This document shows positions 15,765 through 24,312 of a DNA stretch of 64,000 nucleotides, one piece after another (position 1 is the stretch's first letter; each line of letters begins with the position of its first letter). Position numbers and translations under genes: made by a program. The notes beneath the pieces are model-generated. The model saw only the letters and a program-made list of their open reading frames with translations. It searched no databases and was not told the DNA's origin. Source of the DNA: Agathobaculum hominis (lineage in GTDB: Bacteria; Bacillota; Clostridia; Oscillospirales; Butyricicoccaceae); NCBI RefSeq assembly GCF_014288055.1, contig NZ_JACOPK010000003.1:124001-188000 (forward strand), written 5' to 3'.

Positions 15765-15794
15765 TTGCCAAACGGCGGTGAGGAGTGGTAAAAT
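15765..15794 (+). promoter_or_regulatory. Promoter of the Gfo/Idh/MocA dehydrogenase gene
   Basis: -35 TTGCCA at 15765-15770, 18-bp spacer, extended -10 TGGTAAAAT (TAAAAT 15789-15794), about 75 bp before the ATG. Confidence 0.65.
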
Positions 15795-15868
15795 GATTGC
15801 AGAAACAAAAAGCAAGAGAAAACCTCCTGATGAGAGAGAAAACCCGTGCTGAAAAGGAGAAAACTGCA

Positions 15869-16888
15869 ATGAAGGATATCAAAGTCGGTATTGTAGGTCT
15901 GGGCCGTCTAGGCTCGGTACACGCACAGAACCTCGCGTTCAAGATTCCGGGCTGCAAGCTGGTCGCTGCCTGCTCGCTCGAGCAGAAGGAGCTGGACTGG
16001 GCGAAGGACTACCTCAAGGTAGAGTACACCACCACCGATTACAAGAAGATGGTCGATGAGGCAGACATCGAGGCTGTCGTTATCGTTTCCTCGTCGCCCG
16101 AGCACTGCTGGATGATCGAGTACGCGCTCGACGCCGGCAAGCATGTGTTCACCGACAAGCCGCTGGGCTGCTCTCTCGAGGAGTGCAAGCGCGCCGAGGC
16201 CGCTGTTGAGCGTCATCCGGACAAGCTGTTCTTCCTCGGCTTCATGCGCCGCTACGACCCGTCCTACGCAGATGCGAAGGCACAGATCGACGCAGGCCAC
16301 ATCGGCAAGCCGTATCTCGTCAAGGCGACCGGTCTGGATCCGGAGGCTCTGGTTGAGAGCTGCATCAAGTTCTCCAAGACCTCGGGCGGCATCTTCATCG
16401 ACGCTGCGTCCCACGACATCGACCTGATGCGCTGGTTCCTCGGCGGCGAGGTCACTGAGGTTTATGCCGCAGGCACCACCTTCAAGCATCCGGAGTTCGC
16501 CGAAAACGGCGACACCGAGACCGGCATGGCGATGCTGAAGTTCGACAACGGCACGGTCGCATTCCTGCACGTCGGCCGTACTGCGCCGCACGGCTACCAC
16601 ACCGAGACCGAGATCGTCGGCACCGAAGCGCACATCCGTGTTGCCGGTGTGCCCTGGAAGGACCGCGTCATGGTATACGACCAGTACGGCGCACGCCAGG
16701 AGATCGTCGAGAACTTCCCGCAGCGCTTTGCGGAGGCATATCTGCTCGAGATGGTCGACTTCATCGACTGCATCCAGAAGGGCCGCAAGCCGGAGCTGAC
16801 CGTTTACGACGGCACCAAGGCTACGCTCGTTACCTATGCGATCACCGACTCGTTCCATACGGGCAAGCCGGTACAGGTGAAATACTAA
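15869..16888 (+). CDS. Gfo/Idh/MocA family oxidoreductase (inositol 2-dehydrogenase-like)
   Basis: 339 residues. The N-terminal Rossmann site is VGIVGLGRLGSVHAQN, the conserved nicotinamide-site motif is DKPLG (EKP in relatives), and the catalytic segment is GGIFIDAASHDIDLMRWFLGG with the Asp-xxx-His pair. Overall closest in feel to inositol 2-dehydrogenases (IolG), which oxidise myo-inositol to 2-keto-inositol with NAD+. No other inositol genes are adjacent, so the sugar or cyclitol substrate is open. AAAAGGAG precedes the ATG; it appears monocistronic. Confidence 0.85.
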   Translation: MKDIKVGIVGLGRLGSVHAQNLAFKIPGCKLVAACSLEQKELDWAKDYLKVEYTTTDYKKMVDEADIEAVVIVSSSPEHCWMIEYALDAGKHVFTDKPLGCSLEECKRAEAAVERHPDKLFFLGFMRRYDPSYADAKAQIDAGHIGKPYLVKATGLDPEALVESCIKFSKTSGGIFIDAASHDIDLMRWFLGGEVTEVYAAGTTFKHPEFAENGDTETGMAMLKFDNGTVAFLHVGRTAPHGYHTETEIVGTEAHIRVAGVPWKDRVMVYDQYGARQEIVENFPQRFAEAYLLEMVDFIDCIQKGRKPELTVYDGTKATLVTYAITDSFHTGKPVQVKY

Positions 16889-16898
16889 CGCATTTCAG

Positions 16899-17165
16899 TA
16901 TAAGGGGGACGCTGTCCCCCTTATATACGTTTCCGGTTCCCAGGGAAACCGGAAACGATAACCCCCTCTCGTCCGCACGGCAGACGAGGCCGCGCCGCCG
17001 CGGCGCGGGCAGCGGAGTAAAAGTCCGGCAGAGCTGGACTTTTACGGGGATTTTTTATGCGGCGCTCTGCGGAGCGCCTGTCCTGCCTGTTTTGCCTTCG
17101 GCAAAATGCGGCAGGAGATTAGCAGTGAGAAGGGCGGTGCGCCAGAAAGGGCACCGCCCTTTTTC
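16899..17165. repeat. Train of seven consecutive hairpins between dehydrogenase and hrcA
   Basis: Seven near-perfect stems follow one another: 16899-16925 (TATAAGGGGGAC/GTCCCCCTTATA), 16928-16957 (CGTTTCCGGTT/AACCGGAAACG), about 16989-17010 (CCGCGCCG/CGGCGCGG), 17017-17045 (GTAAAAGTCC/GGACTTTTAC), 17061-17078 (GGCGCTC/GAGCGCC), 17081-17116 (TCCTGCC and TTTTGC with complements), 17131-17160 (AGGGCGGTGC/GCACCGCCCT then TTTTT). The last is an intrinsic terminator. No gene lies here. Confidence 0.8.
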
Positions 17166-17227
17166 TGCATTTTTCAAAAAAGTTATCGTTCAGGATGAAG
17201 CTTTTACATTTTATTCACAAACGACAC

Positions 17228-17256
17228 TTGACATTAGGGCGCAGTGGTGATAAATT
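17228..17256 (+). promoter_or_regulatory. Sigma-A promoter of the hrcA-grpE-dnaK-dnaJ operon
   Basis: -35 TTGACA at 17228-17233, 17-bp spacer, -10 TAAATT at 17251-17256. The CIRCE operator begins 4 bp further on, across the start of transcription. Confidence 0.8.
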
Positions 17257-17260
17257 ATGT

Positions 17261-17287
17261 TTAGCACTCAGAGAGATGGAGTGCTAA
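17261..17287 (+). promoter_or_regulatory. CIRCE operator (HrcA binding site)
   Basis: Exact TTAGCACTC - N9 - GAGTGCTAA inverted repeat, 33 bp upstream of the hrcA start. HrcA bound here represses the chaperone operon until heat titrates GroE and inactivates HrcA. Confidence 0.97.
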
Positions 17288-17319
17288 AAGAAAAACAGAT
17301 ACGAAAGGAGTCCGCATCG

Positions 17320-18369
17320 GTGGAGCTGTCAGCAAGAAAAAAGCAGATACTAAAGGCCATCATCGGAGACTACATCCGAACGGCAGAACCGGTCGGCTCC
17401 AAGGCGCTCACCGAAGGGCACGAGCTGCCGTTTTCGTCCGCCACCATCCGCAACGAGATGAGTGAGCTCGAGGAGATGGGATATCTCGAAAAGCCGCACA
17501 CCTCGGCCGGACGCATCCCCTCGCCGCAGGGCTACCGCCTGTACGTCGACGAGCTGATGGAAAAGCCGGGCGAGACAGCAGACGACGACGGTGCGGCTCT
17601 TCAGCAGACCGTACTCGCAAAGGTGCGTGAGCTCGACCATCTGGTGCAGGAGGCAGGCAAGCTGCTCACCTCGCTGACCAATTACGCATCGGTCGCGATC
17701 ACCCCCGCGCTCGCGCAGATCTCGATCCGCCAGTTCGAGATCATCGCGGTGGACAAAATGAATTTTGTCATTGTCGTTGTGACCGACTCGGGCACCGTCA
17801 AGAACAAAATGGTCCGGACGGTCTCGGAGGTCACCAAGGACGAGGCGGAGCTTCTGACCTATGTGCTCAACCAGACCCTCACCGGTCTGCCGCTCTCGAA
17901 CATCACGGCCGAACGCTTCGACATCGTGCGCCGGGCCGCAGGCCTGACCGCGCTGCTCGCGCCGGTGGCCGAATACATCGCCGAGCTGATCGCGGAGCTG
18001 AGCGACCAGAAGGTCTACCTTGACGGCACAAGCAAGCTGCTGCGCTTTCCGGAATACCGCGATACGAAAAAGGCGCAGACGCTGCTCGATTATATGGAGG
18101 ACGACAGCAGGCATCTGCTGCCGGCGACCAGAAAGATCGACGGCATCCAGTTTTTCATCGGTCCGGAAAACGGTGAAAATCCGCTGAGTGAGACCTCAGC
18201 GATTTACGCAAAATATGACATCGGCAAGATCGGACAGGGTGCGATCGGCATCGTAGGCCCGACGCGCATGGACTATGCAAAGCTGTCCGCCCAGCTCAGC
18301 CGCTTCGCGAAGGGGCTGAACAGGCTGATCGCCGAAACGTTTTTAGACGATAAAGACGCAAAACACTGA
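17320..18369 (+). CDS. hrcA: Heat-inducible transcriptional repressor HrcA
   Basis: 349 residues from GTG 17320, which is preceded by AAAGGAG; the longer frame from 17257 would start inside the CIRCE element. The N-terminal winged helix reads ARKKQILKAIIGDYIRTAEPVGSKAL, then SSATIRNEMSELEEMGYLEKPHTSAGRIPS, which is nearly diagnostic. The GAF-like dimerisation core follows. It controls its own operon through the CIRCE upstream. First gene of hrcA-grpE-dnaK-dnaJ, the usual Firmicutes order. Confidence 0.97.
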   Translation: MELSARKKQILKAIIGDYIRTAEPVGSKALTEGHELPFSSATIRNEMSELEEMGYLEKPHTSAGRIPSPQGYRLYVDELMEKPGETADDDGAALQQTVLAKVRELDHLVQEAGKLLTSLTNYASVAITPALAQISIRQFEIIAVDKMNFVIVVVTDSGTVKNKMVRTVSEVTKDEAELLTYVLNQTLTGLPLSNITAERFDIVRRAAGLTALLAPVAEYIAELIAELSDQKVYLDGTSKLLRFPEYRDTKKAQTLLDYMEDDSRHLLPATRKIDGIQFFIGPENGENPLSETSAIYAKYDIGKIGQGAIGIVGPTRMDYAKLSAQLSRFAKGLNRLIAETFLDDKDAKH

Positions 18370-18384
18370 CGGAGGCATCCAGAA

Positions 18385-18921
18385 ATGAGTAAGAAGAAGC
18401 AGCCGGAACAGGCTGAGACCGAACAGACCGAGGCAAAGCAGGCTTCGGAGGAAAAGACCGAACAGCCGGCGGAGGCAAAGACGCCTGCGGCCGACTGGGA
18501 GGCGAAGTACAACGACCTCAACGACCGCTATCTCCGCATGGCGGCAGAATATGACAACTTCCGCAAGCGCAGCCAGCGTGAGCGCGAGCAGGCGTACACC
18601 GACGCGGTAAGCCGCGCAGTCACCGCTCTTCTGCCGACGTATGACAACCTTGAGCGCGCGCTTAAGGCAGAGACCGCGGACACTGAGTATAAAAAGGGCG
18701 TCGAGATGACCATGACGCAGCTCGTTGAGAGCCTCAAGGGCATCAATGTCGCCATCATCGACGCGGCGGCAGGAACCGCCTTCGACCCGAATTTCCATAA
18801 CGCAGTGATGCACGTGGAGGACGAGTCGCTCGGCGAAAACGTCATCGCGGAAACCTTCCAGCAGGGCTTCCAGATCGGCGACAAGGTCATCCGCCACGCG
18901 ATGGTGAAAGTAGCCAACTAA
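18385..18921 (+). CDS. grpE: Nucleotide exchange factor GrpE
   Basis: 178 residues. An acidic, low-complexity N-terminus (Glu/Gln/Lys/Ala-rich, 1-40) leads into the long coiled-coil helix with YNDLNDRYLRMAAEYDNFRKR and the beta domain containing FDPNFHNAVMHVED and VIRHAMVKVAN. It dimerises and drives ADP release from DnaK. Placed 15 bp after hrcA and 48 bp before dnaK in the CIRCE-controlled operon. Confidence 0.97.
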   Translation: MSKKKQPEQAETEQTEAKQASEEKTEQPAEAKTPAADWEAKYNDLNDRYLRMAAEYDNFRKRSQREREQAYTDAVSRAVTALLPTYDNLERALKAETADTEYKKGVEMTMTQLVESLKGINVAIIDAAAGTAFDPNFHNAVMHVEDESLGENVIAETFQQGFQIGDKVIRHAMVKVAN

Positions 18922-18969
18922 TTGTTAACAAAGCAAACTAAATCCTAACTTTTAAGGAGTGTATTTATC

Positions 18970-20817
18970 ATGGGTAAGATCATTGGTATTGACCTCGGTA
19001 CGACGAACTCTTGTGTAGCGGTTATGGAGGGCGGCGAGTCCGTCGTTATCCCTAACGCAGAAGGCGCACGTACCACCCCGTCTGTTGTAGCATTTTCCAA
19101 GGACGGCGAGCGCATGGTCGGTCAGGTCGCAAAGCGCCAGGCTGTTACCAACGCAGACCGCACCATTATTTCCATCAAGCGCCACATGGGCACCGACTAC
19201 CGCGTAAACATCGACGGCAAGCCGTATTCTCCGCAGGAGATCTCCGCGATGATCCTTCAGAAGCTGAAGGCTGATGCGGAGGCGTATCTCGGCCAGCCGG
19301 TAACGCAGGCTGTCATCACTGTTCCGGCTTACTTCTCCGACTCGCAGCGTCAGGCGACCAAGGACGCCGGCAAGATCGCAGGTCTGGAAGTTCTGCGTAT
19401 CATCAACGAGCCGACCGCTGCTGCGCTGGCTTACGGCGTAGACAAGGAAGCCGAGCAGAAGATCATGGTTTACGACCTCGGCGGCGGCACGTTCGATGTC
19501 TCCATCCTCGACATCGGCGAGGGCGTTCTCGAGGTTCTGTCCACCGCAGGCGATACCCACCTCGGCGGCGATGACTTCGACCAGCGCATCATCGACTGGA
19601 TGGTTTCCGAGTTCAAGAAGTCCAACGGCATCGACCTGTCCGGCGACCGCATGGCTATGCAGCGCCTGAAGGAAGCTGCTGAGAAGGCAAAGATCGAGCT
19701 GTCCGGCATGAGCCAGACCTCCATCAACCAGCCGTATATCACCGCAGACGCTACCGGCCCGAAGCACCTCGAGCTGACGCTGACCCGCGCTAAGTTCAAC
19801 GAGCTGACCGCAGACCTCGTTGAGCGCACCATGGGCCCGGTTCGTCAGGCAATGAGCGATGCAGGCCTGTCCGCTTCCGACCTGTCCAAGGTTCTGCTTG
19901 TCGGCGGCTCCTCCCGTATCCCGGCTGTTCAGGAAGCAGTCAAGGGCATCACCGGCAAGGACGGCTTCAAGGGCATCAACCCGGACGAGTGCGTTGCGAT
20001 CGGCGCATCCATTCAGGGCGGCGTTCTCGGCGGCGAGGTCAAGGACGTTCTGCTGCTCGACGTAACCCCGCTGTCCCTCGGCATCGAGACCCTCGGCGGC
20101 GTATGCACCAAGCTGATCGACCGCAACACCACCATCCCGACCAAGAAGAGCCAGGTATTCTCCACCGCGGCCGACAACCAGCCGTCTGTTGAGATCCATG
20201 TCCTTCAGGGCGAGCGTGAGATGGCAGCAGGCAACAAGACCCTCGGCCGCTTCACCCTCGACGGCATCGCTCCGGCTCCGCGCGGCATCCCGCAGATCGA
20301 GGTTACCTTCGACATCGACGCGAACGGCATCGTAAACGTATCCGCAAAGGACCTCGGCACCGGCAAGGAGCAGAAGATCACCATCACCGCTTCCACCAAC
20401 CTCAGCCAGGATGAGATCGACAAGGCAATGCACGAGGCTGAGCAGTATGCGGAGCAGGATAAGAAGAACAAGGAAGCTGTCGAAGTGCGCAACAGCGCAG
20501 AGCAGCTCGTGTTCCAGTCCGAGAAGGCACTGACCGACCTCGGCGACAAGCTGTCCGCAGACGAGAAGGCAGGCGTTCAGGCTGAGATCGAAAAGGTCAA
20601 GGAAGCACTCAAGGGCACCGATTCCGACATGATCAAGGCAGCAACCGAAGGCCTGTCCAAGAAGTTCTCCGATCTGGCCGGCAAGATCTATCAGCAGCAG
20701 GCGCCGCAGGGCGACCCGAACATGGGCGGCCAGCCGGGCGCAGGCGCACAGAGCGGCCCGCAGGGCGACTTCGTAGACGCTGACTTCACCGAAGTCAAGG
20801 ACGACGACAAGAAATAA
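18970..20817 (+). CDS. dnaK: Chaperone protein DnaK (Hsp70)
   Basis: 615 residues. ATPase domain signatures: IGIDLGTTNSCVAVMEGG at the N-terminus, VYDLGGGTFDVSIL, and VLLVGGSSRIPAVQEAV; substrate-binding domain from about residue 365 (DVTPLSLGIETLGG); a Gly/Gln/Pro tail ending in KDDDKK. It folds and disaggregates proteins with DnaJ and GrpE. The ATPase domain shows the 24-residue deletion relative to Gram-negative DnaK expected for Firmicutes. Codon use is more biased than in neighbours (CTG, GGC, AAG), as for a highly expressed gene. Confidence 0.98.
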   Translation: MGKIIGIDLGTTNSCVAVMEGGESVVIPNAEGARTTPSVVAFSKDGERMVGQVAKRQAVTNADRTIISIKRHMGTDYRVNIDGKPYSPQEISAMILQKLKADAEAYLGQPVTQAVITVPAYFSDSQRQATKDAGKIAGLEVLRIINEPTAAALAYGVDKEAEQKIMVYDLGGGTFDVSILDIGEGVLEVLSTAGDTHLGGDDFDQRIIDWMVSEFKKSNGIDLSGDRMAMQRLKEAAEKAKIELSGMSQTSINQPYITADATGPKHLELTLTRAKFNELTADLVERTMGPVRQAMSDAGLSASDLSKVLLVGGSSRIPAVQEAVKGITGKDGFKGINPDECVAIGASIQGGVLGGEVKDVLLLDVTPLSLGIETLGGVCTKLIDRNTTIPTKKSQVFSTAADNQPSVEIHVLQGEREMAAGNKTLGRFTLDGIAPAPRGIPQIEVTFDIDANGIVNVSAKDLGTGKEQKITITASTNLSQDEIDKAMHEAEQYAEQDKKNKEAVEVRNSAEQLVFQSEKALTDLGDKLSADEKAGVQAEIEKVKEALKGTDSDMIKAATEGLSKKFSDLAGKIYQQQAPQGDPNMGGQPGAGAQSGPQGDFVDADFTEVKDDDKK

Positions 20818-20833
20818 TTCATAGAATGAGGCA

Positions 20834-20898
20834 TCAGCAGCGCGGGGAACGCTCCCTGCTGCTGAAAGCCGATGGGAGAGGCGCGCTTCGGTGCGCCT
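20834..20898 (+). other. Two hairpins in the dnaK-dnaJ spacer
   Basis: CAGCAG...GGGA/TCCC...GCTGCTG at 20834-20864 and AGGCGCGC/GTGCGCCT at 20879-20898. Neither has a T run, so they are more likely RNA-stability or processing structures setting a lower dnaJ level than terminators. Confidence 0.5.
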
Positions 20899-20923
20899 GT
20901 CCGCGTGTACAGGTGATATTTTT

Positions 20924-22075
20924 ATGGCAGACAAAAGAGACTATTACGAGGTGCTCGGCGTGCAGAAGGGCGCGGGCGAGGACGAGCTGAAAAAGGCGTA
21001 CCGCAAGCTCGCGCGCAAGTACCACCCCGACCTCAACAAGGATAATCCCGAGGCGGCCGACAAGTTCAAGGAGGTCAACGAGGCGTATGAGGTGCTGTCC
21101 GACAAGGACAAGCGCGCAAAGTATGACCAGTTCGGCTTTGCAGGCGTCGACCCGAGCTACGGCGGCGGTGCAGGCGCAGGCGGCTTCGGCGGCGGCTTCG
21201 ACATGGGCGACCTCGGCGACCTGTTCGGCTCGTTCTTCGGCGGCGGCTTCGGCGGCGGCCGTTCGCAGCGCCGCAACGCACCGCAGCGCGGCGAGTCCAT
21301 CCGCCAGACCGTTGTCCTGTCCTTCGAGGAGGCGGCCTTCGGCTGCGAAAAGGAGATCACGGTCGAGCGCATCGAGACCTGTGGCGACTGCGGCGGCACC
21401 GGCGCAGCCAAGGGCACGACGGCGGAGACCTGCCCGAACTGCCGCGGCACCGGCGTCGTGACCCAGACCCAGCGCACGCCGCTCGGCATGTTCCAGACGC
21501 AGGGCGCCTGCCCGAACTGCCGCGGCACCGGCAAGATCATCAAGAAGCCGTGTCCGAAGTGCGGCGGTCAGGGCCGCGTGCGCAAGACGCGCAAGTTCAA
21601 GGTCAATATCCCGGCCGGCATCGACGACGGCCAGTCCATTCAGCAGCGCGGTCAGGGCAATGCCGGCGCAAACGGCGGCCCGGCAGGCGATCTGTATGTA
21701 ACGGTCGCGATCCGTCCGCATCCGATCTTCACCCGTGACGGCTCGGATGTCTATGTTGAAATCCCGATCTCGTTCGCGCAGGCGGCGCTCGGCGATACGC
21801 TTCAGGTGCCGACCATCGACGGCCGTGTCGAGTACAAGGTCCCGGAGGGAACCCAGACCGGCACGATGTTCCGCATGCGCGGCAAGGGCATCCAGAACGT
21901 CAACGGCCGCGGCCGCGGCGATCAGTATGTCCGCGTCAATATCGAAGTCCCGAAGAACCTCACCGACAAGCAGAAAAAGCTGCTGCGTGAGTTCGAGGAG
22001 ACCTCGACCGACGAAAACCAGATCAAGCGCAAGAGCTTCTGGGATAAGGTCAAGGACGCCCTGAAGGATAAATAA
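20924..22075 (+). CDS. dnaJ: Chaperone protein DnaJ
   Basis: 383 residues starting at ATG 20924 behind AGGTGA. J domain 1-70 with KYHPDLNKDNPEA (the HPD that triggers DnaK ATPase), a Gly/Phe-rich segment about 72-115, four zinc-finger repeats (CGDCGGTG, CPNCRGTG, CPNCRGTG, CPKCGGQG), and the C-terminal substrate-binding domains. Type I DnaJ, full length. Last gene of the heat-shock operon. Confidence 0.98.
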   Translation: MADKRDYYEVLGVQKGAGEDELKKAYRKLARKYHPDLNKDNPEAADKFKEVNEAYEVLSDKDKRAKYDQFGFAGVDPSYGGGAGAGGFGGGFDMGDLGDLFGSFFGGGFGGGRSQRRNAPQRGESIRQTVVLSFEEAAFGCEKEITVERIETCGDCGGTGAAKGTTAETCPNCRGTGVVTQTQRTPLGMFQTQGACPNCRGTGKIIKKPCPKCGGQGRVRKTRKFKVNIPAGIDDGQSIQQRGQGNAGANGGPAGDLYVTVAIRPHPIFTRDGSDVYVEIPISFAQAALGDTLQVPTIDGRVEYKVPEGTQTGTMFRMRGKGIQNVNGRGRGDQYVRVNIEVPKNLTDKQKKLLREFEETSTDENQIKRKSFWDKVKDALKDK

Positions 22076-22086
22076 AGAACAAAGCA

Positions 22087-22124
22087 AAAGAGAGTGCAGA
22101 CGAAAAAGTCCGCACTCTCTTTTT
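22087..22124 (+). terminator. Intrinsic terminator after dnaJ
   Basis: AAAGAGAGTGC / GCACTCTCTTTTT, 11-bp stem with T run. Confidence 0.88.
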
Positions 22125-22208
22125 GCGTTTTTATCCTGCCGTGTTTCATAGCATATGTTCTATCCGCAGCGCCGCACCTGCCCCACGCCCGCCCGCAGCA
22201 GGACGCAA

Positions 22209-22468
22209 ACGCCCTGCACCGACTGGCCGCGCACTGTCATGCGCGGCGCTTTACGCAAGCGAACCTCAGGGCATTACAGCCACCCATGAGCGAAACGACG
22301 CCCGGAACCGAGCCCCCGTACCCCCGTTTCGCCGCACATCTCCGATGTGTCGGCGCAAAGGAAGATTAGGGGGAGTCAAGAGGGGGATAAGAAACCATAT
22401 TGGTGTCTTATCCCCCTTTTGTCTCCGCCGCCAGACGGCGGAAGGTCTACCCTCAGCAGAGGGTAAAG
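22209..22468. repeat. Repeat family B, partial copy (right half)
   Basis: Matches the right part of the family: CGCCCTGCACCG...GCGCGG module, the CCCCCGTTTCGCCGC module, a GGGGGATAAG/CTTATCCCCC hairpin, a GCCGCCAGACGGCGG step and the end TACCCTCAGCAGAGGGTA. The left inverted terminus is missing. It fills the dnaJ-arsC spacer; nothing else is seen there. Confidence 0.75.
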
Positions 22469-22487
22469 AAGAAAAAGAAGCGGGAAC

Positions 22488-22823
22488 TCATTCCCACTTC
22501 TCCCAGACCTCCGGACAGTACCCGACCGTCGCCTGTCTGCCGTTCCGCACGACCGGCGTTTTCATCAGCGTGCCGTCCTCGAGCAGCTTTTCCTTCCTGT
22601 CCTCGTCGTAGGCGAGGTATGCGAGCGACGCATAGCCGCGGCTCTTCTCGTCGATGAGCGCGTCAAGACCGCCGACTGCCCGCACTACGCTGTCAAGCTC
22701 GCCCTTGCTCATGCCCTTCTGCGCAAGGTCGATCATCTGGAATTTGATGCCGCGCTCCTTGAACCAGCGCTGTGCCTTTTTGGTGTCGAAACACTTGTTT
22801 TTGCCGAAAATCTGAATGTTCAT
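22488..22823 (-). CDS. ArsC/Spx family protein (arsenate reductase-like)
   Basis: 111 residues, thioredoxin-like fold of the ArsC/Spx/MgsR family. The single conserved cysteine is in FGKNKCFDTKKAQRWF, and the family's MKTPVVRNGR and LxxLIDEKSRGYASL segments are present. It has one cysteine rather than the CxxC of redox-switching Spx. Either a small-molecule reductase or a regulator is possible; no ars genes are adjacent. AAAGGAG fixes the ATG at 22823. Confidence 0.85.
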   Translation of the reverse strand: MNIQIFGKNKCFDTKKAQRWFKERGIKFQMIDLAQKGMSKGELDSVVRAVGGLDALIDEKSRGYASLAYLAYDEDRKEKLLEDGTLMKTPVVRNGRQATVGYCPEVWEKWE

Positions 22824-22883
22824 GCTCGTTCTCCTTTGCTCTGCTGAATAAAGTATAGCAGAACGGGAAAGGGAAAACAAGCC

Positions 22884-23690
22884 TCAGCTGCGCCGCTTCG
22901 GCAGCACGTGCAGGATCACGCTCATGAGCGCGGCGCAGCGCCCGGTCTCGCACAGAATGAGCGGCACCGCGAAAAATACCTCGCCGTGGCGTGCAAAATC
23001 CCCGATCGCGGCAAGCCCGGCAGCAGAGAAGTTCGGATAGGGAAGCAGGGCGGCGGTGTGAGGGCCGAGCAGCAGAACCGTGCGGAGCGACAGCAGCGCA
23101 AGCAGCGCACCGCCTGCCGTGAGTCCGCGCGAGGCCGCCCCGGCAAGACTGCTGTCGCGCAGCGAGAGCGCAAGGATGAGCGTGCCCGGCAGCAGCAGGC
23201 GCAGCAGCGACCAGAACTGCGGCAGGAGCGCCGCTGTCGGTGCGGCAAGACGCGAGAGCCGCAGCTCACCTGCGGTCAGCACGCCGGACAGCACCGCGAC
23301 CGCCCCTGCCAGAAACACCGCAGGCAGCGCCCACATCGCGCAGACGTTCAGTCCGCTCAGCGCGTGCGCAAGGGCGCAGAGCGTCAGCGCGAGACAGAGC
23401 ACCCACAGCGGCACGCGCGTAAACACGGTCGCGCGGAGAAAGCTGCTCATGCGCGAGAGCGAGCACACGAGCGGAAAGAGCGCTGCGAGCGCGAGCAGGA
23501 GCTGCACGCCCGGCCGCGCCGCGACAGCGCCCGAGAGGCGTGCCGCTCCGGCGGCGAGCAGTCCGGCCGCCGCACAGGCCGCCGCTGCGGCGTAGAGCGA
23601 CTGCGCGTCCGCCGGGAGGTAGAGGATCTCACTGAGCGGCAGGAGCGCGAACAGCGCGCCGCACCATCGGGGGAACAGTCTGTCAGGCAA
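22884..23690 (-). CDS. Short GerB-like spore germination permease
   Basis: 268 residues, almost entirely hydrophobic, about eight helices, extremely rich in Ala and Leu. By sequence alone only a membrane protein is certain. It overlaps the GerC-like gene by eight bases and follows a clear GerA-family gene, which makes a GerB (amino-acid permease fold) assignment reasonable. Usual GerB proteins are about 360 residues, so roughly a quarter of the fold is absent or too diverged to see. Confidence 0.6.
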   Translation of the reverse strand: MPDRLFPRWCGALFALLPLSEILYLPADAQSLYAAAAACAAAGLLAAGAARLSGAVAARPGVQLLLALAALFPLVCSLSRMSSFLRATVFTRVPLWVLCLALTLCALAHALSGLNVCAMWALPAVFLAGAVAVLSGVLTAGELRLSRLAAPTAALLPQFWSLLRLLLPGTLILALSLRDSSLAGAASRGLTAGGALLALLSLRTVLLLGPHTAALLPYPNFSAAGLAAIGDFARHGEVFFAVPLILCETGRCAALMSVILHVLPKRRS

Positions 23691-24312
23691 AGCGCTCGCC
23701 TCCGATCATGCCGCCGTCGAGAAAGCAGCTCAGTTTTCCTTCCGTGAACACGGCCGTCCCGGACGGGGCGGTCTGTCCGAAGCGGTCGAGCGAGAGCGAG
23801 GGCAGGATGGCCGTGCCGTCGGTCTCGAGCGCCTCGGTAACGCGGTACAGCGGCATATCGGGCAGCGTGCCGGTCTCGGCGGCGCGGTCGAGCAGGTCGC
23901 TCAGCGCGTAGATCTCCTCGTCGTTTTCGAGCAGGTCGGACGCCGCGCCGCCGCGCACGACGGCGCACCGGAGATTGAGCCGAATGTCGTTATCCCGGCA
24001 CAGATATTCCGCGAGCGGCGTTAGATCGTCCTCGGCGGCCTGCTCGCTCAGCAGGAGCACCTGTGCGTGCGACAGGTACAGTTCGCCCGGGAGCAGTCCC
24101 TCGAGCGCGTGCAGCGCGTCGGTGAAGCTGTCGCCCTGCGCGGCGAGACAGGAGGGAACGGCGGCGTCCTCGGGCGTGTCCTGCCGGACGAGCTCTGCGG
24201 TGAGGCGACAGCCGTTCCCGGCGCGGTCGAGCGCGAGAGCGGAGACCGGAGAGGGTTCGCGCGCGCAGCCGCACAGCAGCGCGAGAGGGAGAAGAAGCAG
24301 CAGCTTTTTCAT
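23683..24312 (-). CDS. Short GerC-like spore germination lipoprotein
   Basis: 209 residues. The signal MKKLLLLLPLALLCGCAREPS has a lipobox (LCGC). The remainder matches the first domain of Ger(x)C proteins: a segment about SHAQVLLLSEQAAE followed by LAEYLCRDNDIRLNLRCAV. Standard GerC proteins are near 380-400 residues with three domains, so this is truncated to about the first. It starts four bases inside the GerA-like stop, and overlaps the GerB-like gene. Confidence 0.75.
   Translation of the reverse strand: MKKLLLLLPLALLCGCAREPSPVSALALDRAGNGCRLTAELVRQDTPEDAAVPSCLAAQGDSFTDALHALEGLLPGELYLSHAQVLLLSEQAAEDDLTPLAEYLCRDNDIRLNLRCAVVRGGAASDLLENDEEIYALSDLLDRAAETGTLPDMPLYRVTEALETDGTAILPSLSLDRFGQTAPSGTAVFTEGKLSCFLDGGMIGGERFA

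Noticed and set aside
18952..20934. A 660-codon minus-strand frame opposite dnaK
   Set aside because: Known artefact of biased dnaK codon use; no ribosome site or domain.
22209..22468. CRISPR array or tandem direct repeats in the family B regions
   Set aside because: Units are inverted-repeat modules of different sizes, not regularly spaced direct repeats with unique spacers; no cas genes.
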